From Acinetobacter sp. ANC 3781 (lineage in GTDB: Bacteria > Pseudomonadota > Gammaproteobacteria > Pseudomonadales > Moraxellaceae): a stretch of DNA of 64,000 nucleotides. Location of the stretch: positions 62,001-126,000 of the forward strand of contig NZ_SJOH01000005.1 in NCBI RefSeq assembly GCF_004331285.1, given 5' to 3'. Under the pieces are notes generated by a model, which saw only the letters and a list, made by a program, of their open reading frames with translations, made no database searches and was not told the origin of the DNA. Numbering within the stretch: the stretch's first letter is position 1; each line of letters opens with the position of its first letter. The position numbers and the translations under genes were made by a program. Positions 49,934 through 60,770 of the stretch are shown here, piece after piece.

Positions 49934-51733
49934 TTATTCATGCAGTACCTTATAAATTGTTCGAGCCATGACATCACCCAAACCCGGAACCAGCTTCAAG
50001 TCATTTTCCGAGGCTTTGAGTACACCCTGAATGCCACCAAAATGGGTCAGCAAATCACGGCGGCGTTTCGGACCAAGACCCGGAATCACTTCCAGTACCG
50101 AACCACCACGACGTTTATCACGTTTAGCACGGTGCTTGGTAATAGCAAAACGATGTGCTTCATCTCGTACCTGCTGAATCAAATGCAGCGCTTTATGGTC
50201 TTCAGGCAACTGAATTTTAGTACCATCAGTAAAATGTAAGGTTTCCAGACCGGGTTTACGCCCCTCGCCTTTGGATACTCCGACCATAAAGGCTTCCAGT
50301 CCCAGATCTTGCATCACTTGCATCGCCATATGTAATTGGCCTTTACCACCATCAATCAGCAATAAATCCGGCAACATGGCTTTTTTATAACGCCGCGTCA
50401 ACGCTTGGCGCATGGCCGCATAGTCATCCCCACCGGTAATATCATCAATGGCAAACTGGCGATAATCACGTTTGCGTGCACCGCCCGAATCAAACACCAC
50501 ACAGGAAGCAATCGTGGCTTCACCCATGGTATGCGAGATATCAAAACATTCAATCCGGTCAATCGGACGACCGACCACTTGTTCCAGCTGATGGAAACGT
50601 TCATTCAGTTCAAAATGATTGGCCAACTGCCCTTTAATGGCATGTTGCACATTCATATTGGCCAGCTCTAACCACTCGGCACGAGTTTCCCGAACATTGG
50701 ACTTAATCTGAACTTTCTTGCTAAATTCCTGTTGCAGCGCCTGTTCCAGTTCTTTGCGATCGGGTAATTCGGTATTTATAATCAGCTCGACAGGTACTTC
50801 ATCTGCGACCTGAAAATAAAAGTTCGCCATGAAGTCCGACAGCATTTGCCCCAGATCATCGCCCAGCATATCCGGGAAATAGCTTTTCCCACCAAGCATC
50901 TTGCCATTGCGTACATGCATAATCTGCACACAGGTCACCCCGGCATGATAGGCAATCGCCAGAATATCGGCTTCACCTTTGAGTTTATAAATCGCCTGCT
51001 GTGATTGCACGTCACGCAACAGCGCCATACGGTCACGGTAAAATACCGCTTTTTCAAATTCCAAAGCTTCTGCCGCCGCTTCCATTTTGGCAATCAGTTC
51101 CTGATTCAGCTCTTTGGTATCGCCCTGTAAAAAGCGAATCGAATTTTTAACATCTTCCTGATAATCTTCAGGCGAAATGAGACCAACACAAGGGGCGGTA
51201 CAGCGCTTGATCTGATATTGCAAACACGGACGTTTACGCTGGGCAAAATAGCTGTTTTCACACTGGCGCACATTAAACAGTTTTTGCAGCACCACCAAAG
51301 TATCCCGGGCATTATAGGCACTTGGATAAGGTCCAAAAAACTTACCGACCTGATGCTTGCCTTTGCCGCGTCCTGCTGCAATGCGCGGATAAGGCTTGTC
51401 ACTGGAAACAAAAATATAGACGTAGGATTTATCATCGCGCAACATGATGTTGTACGGCGGACGATGCAGTTTAATGAGGTTCTGTTCCAGCAATAAGGCT
51501 TCGGTTTCCGAACGTACCACCAGCGTTTCGATATTATAAATCCGGGCCACCAGCGCCTGTGTTTTCGGATGCTCGATGGTTTTAACGAAGTAGCTCGACA
51601 CACGGTTTTTTAGATTCTTGGCTTTGCCAACATACAGCAGTTCACCGTCTTTACCCAGCATCCGGTAAACGCCGGGCAAAGTCGTCATATGGGCTAAAAT
51701 CTTTTCAATATTGTCACGTGCGTTTTCGTTCAC
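49934..51733 (-). CDS. uvrC: UvrABC system protein C
   Basis: Dual-incision nuclease of nucleotide excision repair, 599 residues. Order of parts: GIY-YIG 3' nuclease ([21 protein letters not shown]), the cysteine-rich segment ([15 protein letters not shown]), UVR domain ([21 protein letters not shown]), RNase H-like 5' nuclease with [18 protein letters not shown] and [11 protein letters not shown], and two helix-hairpin-helix motifs near the end ([24 protein letters not shown]). All catalytic landmarks are present. Confidence 0.97.
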   Translation of the reverse strand: MNENARDNIEKILAHMTTLPGVYRMLGKDGELLYVGKAKNLKNRVSSYFVKTIEHPKTQALVARIYNIETLVVRSETEALLLEQNLIKLHRPPYNIMLRDDKSYVYIFVSSDKPYPRIAAGRGKGKHQVGKFFGPYPSAYNARDTLVVLQKLFNVRQCENSYFAQRKRPCLQYQIKRCTAPCVGLISPEDYQEDVKNSIRFLQGDTKELNQELIAKMEAAAEALEFEKAVFYRDRMALLRDVQSQQAIYKLKGEADILAIAYHAGVTCVQIMHVRNGKMLGGKSYFPDMLGDDLGQMLSDFMANFYFQVADEVPVELIINTELPDRKELEQALQQEFSKKVQIKSNVRETRAEWLELANMNVQHAIKGQLANHFELNERFHQLEQVVGRPIDRIECFDISHTMGEATIASCVVFDSGGARKRDYRQFAIDDITGGDDYAAMRQALTRRYKKAMLPDLLLIDGGKGQLHMAMQVMQDLGLEAFMVGVSKGEGRKPGLETLHFTDGTKIQLPEDHKALHLIQQVRDEAHRFAITKHRAKRDKRRGGSVLEVIPGLGPKRRRDLLTHFGGIQGVLKASENDLKLVPGLGDVMARTIYKVLHE

Positions 51734-51924
51734 ATTCAGCCTTATTCAGAATAATCTTTGCTTTGCTACATGATGTGATGGTTTTCACGCCATTTTCAAG
51801 CCAATTCGCTATTTTCTCCTCTCATCAAACAAAGTTCTAACAATCATTTAATTGCTAAAAGCTATAAGTGACTCATGCTTATTTTGCTATGCTCAAGTCA
51901 TCTGAAAAATTTGGATCAAACTGA

Positions 51925-52974
51925 ATGACGAACCACAATCATGCCATGCATATCGTTAAGCCGGTAACTGCAACGCATAGCACATCTGAAAAAGATAAAT
52001 TGATTGGCAAACCCCGTTTTCATTTTGAACCTCAACAGGTCATGCAACTCCTGCATACCCGAATTATCGGACAGGAGGCCGCATTAAAAGAAATCGAAAA
52101 AATGCTGCATGTGGTCAAGGCAGATTTTTCCAGTCCGGAACGCCCTATCTCGGTAATGCTCATGCTTGGTCCAACCGGGGTCGGCAAAACTGAAACTGTA
52201 CGTTTAATTAGCGAGGCGATTTATGGCCGCCCGGATGCTTTTTGCCGGATTGACATGAATACGTTGGCGCAAGAACATTATGCCGCAGCCATTACCGGTG
52301 CACCTCCAGGCTACGTTGGCTCGAAAGAAGGTCATAGCCTGTTTGATGAAACAGCGATTGCCGGTTCACATACCCGCCCCGGGATTGTATTGTTTGATGA
52401 ATTGGAGAAGGCTTCCACTGAAGTAATTCGCGGTTTAATGAATATACTGGATACCGGAAAACTGACATTAACCTCAGGCACAAAAACCATTGATTTCCGT
52501 AACTGCATGATCTTTATGACCAGTAATGTCGGCGCTCAAGCTGCGCAGCAATACCTGGATAAACTGAATTTTTTGCCCAAAAAAATGCAGGACATTTGCC
52601 TTAAAAAAATACCGACCAAAACCATTATTGAAAAAGTGATGTTTAAAAAATTCGACCCTGAATTTTTAAACCGCATTGATCGTACTTTGCATTATCAGGC
52701 GGTTCAGGATGATGCCTTGCCCAAGTTGGTCGAGATTGAACTGGAAAAACTCAATCAGCGATTACAGCATCAAAAGCGTGCTGTGGTTTTAAGTGATGCA
52801 GCCAAAGCTCACTTCTACAAAAATCATGATATCCGTTTTGGCGCACGCCATTTGGCTCGTAAAATGCGGACTGAACTGGAACCGATTCTGGCGATTTACT
52901 TTTTAAATTATCCGGAAAAAACTCAGCTCACCGTGGATTTTGATGGTGGGCAATTGACAATTCAGCCGGAATAA
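51925..52974 (+). CDS. Stand-alone ClpA/ClpB second-ring-type AAA+ ATPase
   Basis: 349 residues comprising only a class-2 D2-like AAA+ module: IIGQEAAL (about 47), Walker A GPTGVGKT at 82-89, pore loop GAPPGYVG near 126, Walker B GIVLFDELEKA at 153-163, sensor 1 IFMTSNVG, Arg finger FLNRID and sensor 2 FGARHLARKM. There is no N-domain, D1 ring, middle domain or zinc finger, and no IGF/L-type ClpP loop was seen. The N-terminal 25 residues look disordered. Probably remodels or unfolds proteins; the partner is unknown. Stands alone, divergent from uvrC. Confidence 0.8.
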   Translation: MTNHNHAMHIVKPVTATHSTSEKDKLIGKPRFHFEPQQVMQLLHTRIIGQEAALKEIEKMLHVVKADFSSPERPISVMLMLGPTGVGKTETVRLISEAIYGRPDAFCRIDMNTLAQEHYAAAITGAPPGYVGSKEGHSLFDETAIAGSHTRPGIVLFDELEKASTEVIRGLMNILDTGKLTLTSGTKTIDFRNCMIFMTSNVGAQAAQQYLDKLNFLPKKMQDICLKKIPTKTIIEKVMFKKFDPEFLNRIDRTLHYQAVQDDALPKLVEIELEKLNQRLQHQKRAVVLSDAAKAHFYKNHDIRFGARHLARKMRTELEPILAIYFLNYPEKTQLTVDFDGGQLTIQPE

Positions 52975-53040
52975 CTCTTTAAATAATCAGCTAAACATTT
53001 AGCTTAATCATCCTCCAGACAACCACCTCAATAATCATCG

Positions 53041-53076
53041 TTGCAGTCAAACATTCGGCAGCATATTTGACTGCAA
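53041..53076 (+). terminator. Hairpin after AAA+ gene
   Basis: Perfect 11-bp arms TTGCAGTCAAA/TTTGACTGCAA with a 14-base loop; the T tract comes 8 bases later, so it is either a loose terminator or a processing/repeat element. Confidence 0.45.
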
Positions 53077-53440
53077 ATGCGTCCTTTTTTATTCAAATGA
53101 AATACGCCTCAGTTCTGCCGATTGACCATCTTCAGCTTAAAACTGTGCAGCAATGATGACGTCATCGAGTTAAAAAATTGGCTCAATTGACTTTTTTGAC
53201 CAAAACAAGTCCATAAAAAACTTGAAATCCACAACTTACCCCCGATATAAATAGCCACAAAATGATTAAAAAATCTTAATTTAAACAAAAAGTTCATTAC
53301 ATTTTTACAAAGCAGAGTAAAAGTAAAGCTGACCACTACAAGGGTTTATTCAAAAAAAATTGATGACCCTTGCGTCACTGCTTGATACAACTTGTTATGT
53401 TCTTTTTGGATATAGTTATCGTAAGATTAGCGAAGCTCGA

Positions 53441-53463
53441 TGTACGCGGGAAATGCGTACATG
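53441..53463. promoter_or_regulatory. Operator-like palindrome upstream of fadB
   Basis: ATGTACGC-GGGAAAT-GCGTACAT: 8-bp perfect arms, centre about 60 bases before the fadB ATG. Size and symmetry suit a dimeric repressor such as a TetR-family fatty acid regulator, or a leader hairpin. Confidence 0.45.
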
Positions 53464-53511
53464 CTTCAAAACATCAACTTAATAAGTCCTCCAAAATAAA
53501 GGAGATCAGGC

Positions 53512-55665
53512 ATGATCCACGCTGGCAATGCCATTACCGTCCAAATGCTTTCGGACGGAATTGCAGAATTCCGCTTTGACTTACAAGGTGAGTCGGTCAA
53601 CAAATTTAACCGTGCAACGATTGAAGACTTTAAAGCGGCGATTGAGGCTGTTAAAGCCAATAGCGACGTTAAAGGTTTAATCGTTACCTCTGGTAAATCA
53701 ACATTTATCGTAGGTGCAGACATCACTGAATTTGGTGATAACTTTGCTCAAGGCGAAAAAGCAATTGTGGATTGGGCGATGCCTGTTCACGAAATTTTCA
53801 ACAGCTTTGAAGATTTAGATGTTCCTAAAGTTGCTGCAATCAATGGTATGGCATTGGGCGGTGGTTTTGAGATGTGCTTGGTCTGTGACTACCGTATCAT
53901 GTCAGAAGCAGCTCAAGTGGGCCTGCCTGAAATCAAACTCGGTATTTTCCCCGGCTTCGGTGGTACAGTTCGTTTAAGCCGTGTGATTGGTATCGATAAC
54001 GCCGTTGAATGGATGGCGATGGCGAATCCTAAACGCCCTGATGCAGCACTGAAAGACGGTGCGGTTGATGCGGTGGTTGCTGCGGACAAACTTCAAGCAG
54101 CTGCAATTGACCTGGTGAAACAAGCCATTGCTGGTCGCCTTGACTGGAAAATCAAACGTCAGGAAAAACTAGATCCAGTTAAACTCAGCCCAATCGAACA
54201 GATGATGGCGTTTAACTCATCTAAAGGGATGGTTTTAGCCAAAGCAAATCCTGCGCAATATCCTGCGCCAAAACTTCTTCTTGATTCTTTACAAGCGGGT
54301 GCAAGCCTTCCACGTAACGAAGCATTAAAAATTGAAGCGGAAGGTTTCGCTAAAGCTGCAATTACGCCTCAAGCAGGTGCGTTGATTGGTTTATTCATCA
54401 ACGATCAAATTGTGAAAAAAACCTCGAAGCGCTATGAAAAAGGCGCGCACCCAGTCAACCAAGCGGCTGTTCTCGGCGCGGGTATCATGGGTGGTGGTAT
54501 TGCTTACCAAGCGGCAAGCAAAGGCACACCAATCATTATGAAAGATATTGGTAATCCGCAACTTGCTTTGGGTATGAAAGAAGCAAATGGCTTACTGACC
54601 AAACAAGTTGAACGTAAGAAAATGACCCCTGCAAAAATGGGTGAAACTCTTGCGCGCATCCGCCCTACTTTAAGCTATGACGAGTTTAAAGAAGTGGACA
54701 TCGTGATTGAAGCGGTGACTGAAAATCCAAAAGTAAAAGGCATTGTATTGGCTGAAACTGAGAAGAATGTTCGTGAAAACACGATTATTGCTTCAAATAC
54801 TTCAACCATTTCAATCACTCGTTTGGCTGAAAACCTGCAACGTCCTGAAAACTTTGTCGGTATGCACTTCTTTAACCCGGTTCACATGATGCCTTTGGTT
54901 GAAGTGATTCGCGGTGCGAAGACATCTGATGAAGCGATTGCAACGACTGTAGTTCTTGCTCAGAAAATGGGTAAAACACCAATCGTAGTGAACGACTGCC
55001 CAGGCTTCTTGGTTAACCGTGTATTGTTCCCTTACTTCGGTGCATTCGACCTGTTGCTTAAAGACGGCGCTGACTTCCAGCAAATCGATAAAGTGATGGA
55101 ACGCTTCGGCTGGCCAATGGGTCCTGCTTACTTGATGGACGTTGTCGGTATTGACACGGGCGTTCATGGTGCAGAAGTCATGGCTGAAGGCTTCCCTGAC
55201 CGTATGAAACCGGACTTCAAAGGTTCGATTCAAACCATGTATGAAAATAAACGTCTAGGTCAAAAGAATGACGTTGGTTTCTACAAATACGAGTTAGACC
55301 GTAAAGGCAAGAAAGCGAAAAAAGTTGATCCTACAGCATATGATCTGATTGCATCTGTAGTGACTGGCGAAAAACGTGAATTTGACGCGCAAGAAATCAT
55401 TGACCGTATGATGCTGGCTTTCTGTAACGAAACAGTTCGTTGCCTGGAAGACAACATTGTCGCGACTGCCTCAGAAGCAGACATGGCGATGATCATGGGT
55501 GTAGGTTTCCCTCCATTCCGTGGCGGTCCATGCCGTTACATCGACCAAACAGGTGTTGCTGAATACGTTGCGCTTTGCGACAAGTATGCACACTTAGGTA
55601 AAGCTTATGAAGCGCCACAAATGTTGCGTGACATGGCTGCTAACAACAAAAAATTCTACGGTTAA
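53512..55665 (+). CDS. fadB: Fatty acid oxidation complex alpha subunit FadB
   Basis: Multifunctional beta-oxidation protein, 717 residues. N-terminal crotonase domain: GADITEF, the oxyanion and catalytic glutamates in [16 protein letters not shown] and [17 protein letters not shown]-terminal 3-hydroxyacyl-CoA dehydrogenase: NAD-binding [15 protein letters not shown], the [15 protein letters not shown] catalytic His, and a second C-terminal helical repeat. AAGGAGATC ribosome site. Works with FadA as a heterotetramer; fadA follows after 12 bases. Confidence 0.97.
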   Translation: MIHAGNAITVQMLSDGIAEFRFDLQGESVNKFNRATIEDFKAAIEAVKANSDVKGLIVTSGKSTFIVGADITEFGDNFAQGEKAIVDWAMPVHEIFNSFEDLDVPKVAAINGMALGGGFEMCLVCDYRIMSEAAQVGLPEIKLGIFPGFGGTVRLSRVIGIDNAVEWMAMANPKRPDAALKDGAVDAVVAADKLQAAAIDLVKQAIAGRLDWKIKRQEKLDPVKLSPIEQMMAFNSSKGMVLAKANPAQYPAPKLLLDSLQAGASLPRNEALKIEAEGFAKAAITPQAGALIGLFINDQIVKKTSKRYEKGAHPVNQAAVLGAGIMGGGIAYQAASKGTPIIMKDIGNPQLALGMKEANGLLTKQVERKKMTPAKMGETLARIRPTLSYDEFKEVDIVIEAVTENPKVKGIVLAETEKNVRENTIIASNTSTISITRLAENLQRPENFVGMHFFNPVHMMPLVEVIRGAKTSDEAIATTVVLAQKMGKTPIVVNDCPGFLVNRVLFPYFGAFDLLLKDGADFQQIDKVMERFGWPMGPAYLMDVVGIDTGVHGAEVMAEGFPDRMKPDFKGSIQTMYENKRLGQKNDVGFYKYELDRKGKKAKKVDPTAYDLIASVVTGEKREFDAQEIIDRMMLAFCNETVRCLEDNIVATASEADMAMIMGVGFPPFRGGPCRYIDQTGVAEYVALCDKYAHLGKAYEAPQMLRDMAANNKKFYG

Positions 55666-55677
55666 GGAGCAACGTGA

Positions 55678-56850
<1,173 letters not shown>

Positions 56851-56872
56851 TTCTTAATTAAATATTGAGATA

Positions 56873-56905
56873 AAAGAAACCTCGCTTATTGCGGGGTTTC
56901 TTTTA
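56873..56905 (+). terminator. Terminator of fadBA
   Basis: AAAGAAACCTCGC/GCGGGGTTTCTTT stem (one G-T pair), 5-base loop, T-rich tail. Confidence 0.88.
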
Positions 56906-57024
56906 TCTATTTTTAAAAATAAAATTATGAAATATATTCATTTAAATAAAAAAAATTATTAAATTTTTAATATTACTTATACATAATGATCAAGCAAATT
57001 CATCAAAATTAAATAAGAGCACTT

Positions 57025-57876
57025 ATGAAAAAAATTGTATTACCCCTTATTGCTAGTTTGGTATTTACTGGTTGTGCTACGACAAAAATTTCACCAGAAG
57101 CGCGCCAACAATTAAATAAAACACAAGCTGCAATTCAAGCAAAACCTGTTTCAATTTTAGTCAATTCATGCCTTTTAACCAATGAATTGGGGAAAGATTT
57201 AGTACTCAATGAGCCTTCTAAACTCACTGCTGAGAAATTCATTCAAGCATTTACACAACAGTTAAACCAACATAATGTGACCGTCAGCGCTTCTGCCGTA
57301 CCATTCATTTGTGGAACAATACCAGAAGAACAACTTAAAAAATATGAGTTTCAAGCAGATACAAAATCTAAAAGAACACTGATTAATACCTATCCTCTGT
57401 TAAATCAAAATAATATTAATATGACCGATGAGCAAAGGGCAGCTGTTCTAGTTTTAAATCAATATATTGCGAAATTTGATGCAGTACAGCTAAAGATGGT
57501 GCAAAAGCAAAAGACAACCTTAGACATACCTCAGCTAGATGATAGAACCATCAACACACTAAAAAATTGGTCAAAATCAAATTATATTTTTGTTGTTTCA
57601 GTGGATGGATTAAATGCGTCTTTGGGTTCTAAATTTGCATTTGGTGCTTTAAGTGTAGGCGTAACACTTGCAACGATGGGTGCAGGTGCTGGAATCGTGA
57701 CTGCCTATATGCCAAGAGAAGGGCAACAATATTCTGTTCGTCTTTTAGATTTGGATAAACAAGCATTTGAATGGAATAAATATGATTTGCTTAAAGGTAA
57801 TATTTATTCCATTAAAAATCATACTGTTCAAGCCGATACTATATTAAATCCTTTATTTGAAGTAAAAGTTAATTAG
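57025..57876 (+). CDS. Uncharacterised lipoprotein
   Basis: 283 residues with a signal peptide and lipobox FTGC (Cys17). I do not recognise the family. The mature part has predicted helices, two cysteines (in SCLLTN and FICGTI) that could form a disulphide, and near residue 205 a glycine-rich hydrophobic stretch FAFGALSVGVTLATMGAGAGIVTAY, listed here only as a region, that may cross or insert in a membrane. Its codons are more AT-rich than those of fadBA. Single gene with its own terminator; convergent with tehB. Confidence 0.7.
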   Translation: MKKIVLPLIASLVFTGCATTKISPEARQQLNKTQAAIQAKPVSILVNSCLLTNELGKDLVLNEPSKLTAEKFIQAFTQQLNQHNVTVSASAVPFICGTIPEEQLKKYEFQADTKSKRTLINTYPLLNQNNINMTDEQRAAVLVLNQYIAKFDAVQLKMVQKQKTTLDIPQLDDRTINTLKNWSKSNYIFVVSVDGLNASLGSKFAFGALSVGVTLATMGAGAGIVTAYMPREGQQYSVRLLDLDKQAFEWNKYDLLKGNIYSIKNHTVQADTILNPLFEVKVN

Positions 57877-57909
57877 TAGCAAATTCCATGCTTTAAGTTT
57901 TAAAAATAC

Positions 57910-57951
57910 AGTTCAGCAAGTTGAAAAAATCTTTTTTTAACTTGCTGAATT
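57910..57951. terminator. Terminator between lipoprotein gene and tehB
   Basis: TTCAGCAAGTT/AACTTGCTGAA 11-bp arms around an A/T-rich loop, between convergent genes. Confidence 0.7.
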
Positions 57952-57958
57952 TAGAACA

Positions 57959-58828
57959 CTATGCTTCAGACTTTTGCGCCAACAAAGTCACAAAATGCTG
58001 TTTAATCCGATTTCCCTGCTCATCCACGCGATGCAACTCACCAACATTTTCATTGTATTTCACAATTTTCCAGCCTTCGTAATAAGCACTTAGCTCCCCT
58101 GGCTGAAAGGCAAATGGAAAATCAGGCTGTGCCGGAAGATCGGCCGTGTCCATCGCACAGACAATCAGGTTATAGCCACCAGACACGGTCGCCTGCTGCA
58201 TCTGTGTAATGAGCGATGGAATAGTTTTCGCCTCCAGAAACATCATCACCACGGTACAGTAGATAAATTCATATTGCCCTGGAATGCTTGCATCCGTGTT
58301 GAGATCGCGGCGCTGTATCTGTAACTGATCAATCTGCTCCGTCTGCACAATCTGTCTTAAGGTCTGCAAACTGTTTTCGTTGACATCCCAGGCATCAACC
58401 TTAAAGCCGTGTTGACTTAAATACAGGGCATTACGACCTGAACCACAGCCCACATCCAAAGCGTGGCCACCGTGTAAATAAGGCATGGCTGCCAGTACTT
58501 CGGAATGGGTAGCGGTCAGCTGATATTTTTTGCTGAAGTAATCCTGTGGCAGACAGTAAAACCGTAACTGACATTGCATATCATCACTGGCAGAACCAAT
58601 CTTATGCCAGGCCTGTGGCTCAATAAATGGAGGCTGCTGCTCTGGGGTAAATACATGCTCAGACTGTACAGCACCCGACTCATCCAGTATCGCAAAATGC
58701 AACTCACCCCTTAATACGGTCAGTTTTGCCCAGGTACCAACTTTGGTATTGTGCTGATTTTTAAAACCTTGCGGAATACCCTGCTGTGTCCAGACAGGAA
58801 GTTCTTTATAACAAATAAGCTGTTCCAT
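57959..58828 (-). CDS. tehB: SAM-dependent methyltransferase TehB (long form)
   Basis: 289 residues in two parts, as in the long TehB of Haemophilus. N-terminal about 100 residues are a small beta-barrel (cupin-like DUF1971 type: WAKLTVLRGELHFAILDE, PFIEPQAWHKIG). The C-terminal part is a class I methyltransferase with ALDVGCGSGRNALYLSQHG (SAM motif I) and DVNENSL. TehB detoxifies tellurite by methylation in tested species; its natural role is unknown. No tehA is next to it. Confidence 0.87.
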   Translation of the reverse strand: MEQLICYKELPVWTQQGIPQGFKNQHNTKVGTWAKLTVLRGELHFAILDESGAVQSEHVFTPEQQPPFIEPQAWHKIGSASDDMQCQLRFYCLPQDYFSKKYQLTATHSEVLAAMPYLHGGHALDVGCGSGRNALYLSQHGFKVDAWDVNENSLQTLRQIVQTEQIDQLQIQRRDLNTDASIPGQYEFIYCTVVMMFLEAKTIPSLITQMQQATVSGGYNLIVCAMDTADLPAQPDFPFAFQPGELSAYYEGWKIVKYNENVGELHRVDEQGNRIKQHFVTLLAQKSEA

Positions 58829-58965
58829 AAAAGACTGCGCTCCAAAGCATCAATTGTCGGTCTGAAATCAATCAGTTGACTAGATTTTTAGCATATGCCG
58901 TTTAACAGCAAATTGAAATAAACCGATCGTATTGCATACATACAAGCCAGCTCCCCCCTATAAAA

Positions 58966-58990
58966 AAACCGTCCGGTACGGACGGTTTGA
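58966..58990 (-). terminator. Terminator of small gene at 59030
   Basis: AAACCGTCC/GGACGGTTT stem with GGTAC loop and a minus-strand T tract; placed after the small reading frame, which supports that frame being expressed. Confidence 0.8.
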
Positions 58991-59029
58991 CGGTTTTTAA
59001 AAAAGAGAAGCAATAAAACTCCAGTTTTA

Positions 59030-59299
59030 CTACACCAGTTGTTCGCGTAACCACGCCATATATTTTTCTCGGTCCATAAAATCAGGCGAATTGCCTGTGT
59101 CCAGACTGAAATATTGCTGATTGAACTGAATCACAATCTGTTCAGTATGATGCCAGCCTTCAATCAGCTGGAAATACTGGTTGAAGAAAGACCGGCTCTT
59201 GCTCCAATTGTTCAGGCTTTCCAGTTTCGGATATTTTTTATTTTCAACAAACTCACTGTATAGATGCTGAATATCATCAAAAACATGTAGGGTTTTCAT
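59030..59299 (-). CDS. Small hypothetical protein, 89 residues
   Basis: Not recognised. Soluble, rich in aromatic residues and Gln/Asn, with a central IEGWHHTEQIVIQFNQQYFSL segment and a C-terminal FMDREKYMAWLREQL helix. Its reality is supported by AGGTGAG 4 bases before the ATG and by a strong terminator 40 bases past the stop. It is monocistronic, between tehB and the 11-mer repeat protein gene. Confidence 0.6.
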   Translation of the reverse strand: MKTLHVFDDIQHLYSEFVENKKYPKLESLNNWSKSRSFFNQYFQLIEGWHHTEQIVIQFNQQYFSLDTGNSPDFMDREKYMAWLREQLV

Positions 59300-59697
59300 G
59301 ACTCACCTGCCTAGATTTCATGTTGTGATCTTTGCGACCGTTTTAATCTAGCAACAGAGTTTGAATAACAAATGACAGTCTTATTGCAAAGCTATGATGT
59401 TTGAAAAGATGAGATGCTTTTATTCAACTGCATAATAGTTTTGCCGGAAAAAAACCAAGAAAATTTAATCATTACACTCATCAGAAAATATCAATTTTTA
59501 TATCATCAAACCGAGATAAAACTAAACACTCAAAAGCAATGTAACCCATCCGCAACATCATGTTATCACTTTGTAATTTTGGTTGAATAATCACGCAACC
59601 AAAACAATTGCCAAGTCTCCTGTAACCAAACGAATCCACAGAAGGAATAGTATTCACAACGCATTATTTTCAAAACATTTTCTATAGAGTGATGACT
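59300..59697. other. 398-base divergent intergenic region
   Basis: Lies between two divergent starts and should hold two promoters. I could not identify either confidently. No repeats or reading frames of note. Confidence 0.5.
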
Positions 59698-60144
59698 ATG
59701 AATACGATTAAAACGACGATGGCGATTGCTTTAGTTACTGTAACCACTTCTGCTATGGCGACTACCACTGTAGAAGCAACTCCCACTGCTAAAATTGCTG
59801 CATTAAAAGCACAAGTAAAAGCAGAAACCACCCCAACTGCAACAACAGTTAAAGACGCTGCTGTAGCTAAAACCGTAGCGACTAAAGATGCTGCAGTGGC
59901 AAACACTGTAGCAGCTAAAGATGCGACTGTTGCTAAAGCAACTGAAGCAAAAGATGCTGTAGTAGAAAAAACTGCTGAAGTGAAAGATGCAACTGCTGCT
60001 CAAGTAACTGAAGCAAAAGACGCGACTGTTGAAAAAACTGCTGAAGTAAAAGAAGTGACTGCTGAAAAAGCAGATGCTGCTAAAGCTGAAGTAAAAGCTG
60101 AGAAAAAAGGTTTCTTCTCTTGGTTTAAAAAATCTGCAGCTTAA
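59698..60144 (+). CDS. Exported protein with seven tandem 11-residue repeats (LEA-like)
   Basis: 148 residues. Signal peptide to about residue 21 (cleavage after AMA). From residue 52, seven successive units of exactly 11 residues follow the pattern K-D-A-T-V-x-K-T-x-E-x (first unit KDAAVAKTVAT, fourth KDAVVEKTAEV, last KEVTAEKADAA). The mature protein is nearly all Ala, Lys, Thr, Val, Glu and ends in GFFSWFKKSAA. The repeat length and composition are those of group-3 LEA-type amphipathic helices. The ATG at 59698 is preferred over the GTG/ATG at 59689/59692. Strong terminator follows. Family not recognised. Confidence 0.75.
   Translation: MNTIKTTMAIALVTVTTSAMATTTVEATPTAKIAALKAQVKAETTPTATTVKDAAVAKTVATKDAAVANTVAAKDATVAKATEAKDAVVEKTAEVKDATAAQVTEAKDATVEKTAEVKEVTAEKADAAKAEVKAEKKGFFSWFKKSAA
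59851..60081 (+). repeat. Seven in-frame 33-bp tandem units
   Basis: DNA counterpart of the 11-residue units; AAAGATGC or AAAGACGC begins most units. Copy-number change by slippage or recombination would keep the frame. Confidence 0.8.
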
Positions 60145-60169
60145 TTTGCTTTAACGCATGTTAGCTCTA

Positions 60170-60198
60170 AAAAAGGATGCTTTTGAGCATCCTTTTTC
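60170..60198 (+). terminator. Terminator of 11-mer repeat protein gene
   Basis: AAAAAGGATGC/GCATCCTTTTT perfect 11-bp stem, 6-base loop, 25 bases after the stop. Confidence 0.9.
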
Positions 60199-60239
60199 TT
60201 TCTACAAAAAACATTTATTTTTCTATCAATATTTTAAAA

Positions 60240-60770
60240 CTAGCGCATACCATTATTTTGAATAGATTCTTGCTGTTGTTGTAACTGTCTGATAGCTTGA
60301 TTTTGCGGAGTATTTTCCAAAATACCCAAAGAAATTTGCTCTCGAGCAATTTGTACATTGGTTGCGTTACGGTCTATACCAAAAGGTTCAAGGATAATAT
60401 ACAAGCCCTCTCTTGGATCAGAAGACTGCAAACCTCGTGCAACCGCCAGAACATATTGCTGCTGTTCCAATGGCAAACTGTTTATATCGGGTATTGGTCC
60501 ATCAGGCACAAGATCTATGGTCGCTAAAATAGTCGGATTAACAACAAAGTTTTGAGTGTCCAGTTGTATTTGCATAATCCGATGCTGCAAGGCTCTCACT
60601 TCTTGCGGATCTTGTTGATATTGAATTATGCCTGTAGTTTCAGCTCTTAATTCCGGTTCTGCCATCATTCTTAAAACAGGCATTTCAGCAGTATCAGCAA
60701 AAGTAGAGGAAATTGAAAAACTTCCAGCAATCGCTACTATTACACAGGACAAATTCTTTAGGAGATTCAT
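60240..60770 (-). CDS. Exported hypothetical protein, Gln-rich
   Basis: 176 residues from the ATG at 60770, chosen because it starts a clean signal peptide (MNLLKNLSCVIVAIAGS, cleavage near FADT); the open frame goes to 60821. The mature part is helical, Gln/Asn/Leu/Pro-rich, with a central LVPDGPIPDINSLPLEQQQYVL stretch (listed by region) and a Q-rich end. Not recognised; no enzymatic motif. Convergent with the 11-mer repeat gene and ended close to its terminator. Confidence 0.55.
   Translation of the reverse strand: MNLLKNLSCVIVAIAGSFSISSTFADTAEMPVLRMMAEPELRAETTGIIQYQQDPQEVRALQHRIMQIQLDTQNFVVNPTILATIDLVPDGPIPDINSLPLEQQQYVLAVARGLQSSDPREGLYIILEPFGIDRNATNVQIAREQISLGILENTPQNQAIRQLQQQQESIQNNGMR

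Larger units (their letters stand above)
52975..53511. other. 537-base non-coding region upstream of fadB
   Basis: Contains a long hairpin at 53041-53076 and a palindrome at 53441-53463 (both listed). The minus frame 53109-53336 has no ribosome site and no family likeness. Presumably carries the fadBA promoter. Confidence 0.55.

Noticed and set aside
53109..53336. Minus-strand 75-residue frame upstream of fadB
   Set aside because: No ribosome site, no family likeness, and composition typical of non-coding AT-rich DNA.
59689..60144. 11-mer repeat gene as a histone H1-like or TolA-like protein
   Set aside because: It has an export signal and acidic residues balanced with lysine, unlike H1-like proteins, and lacks the TolA end domain.
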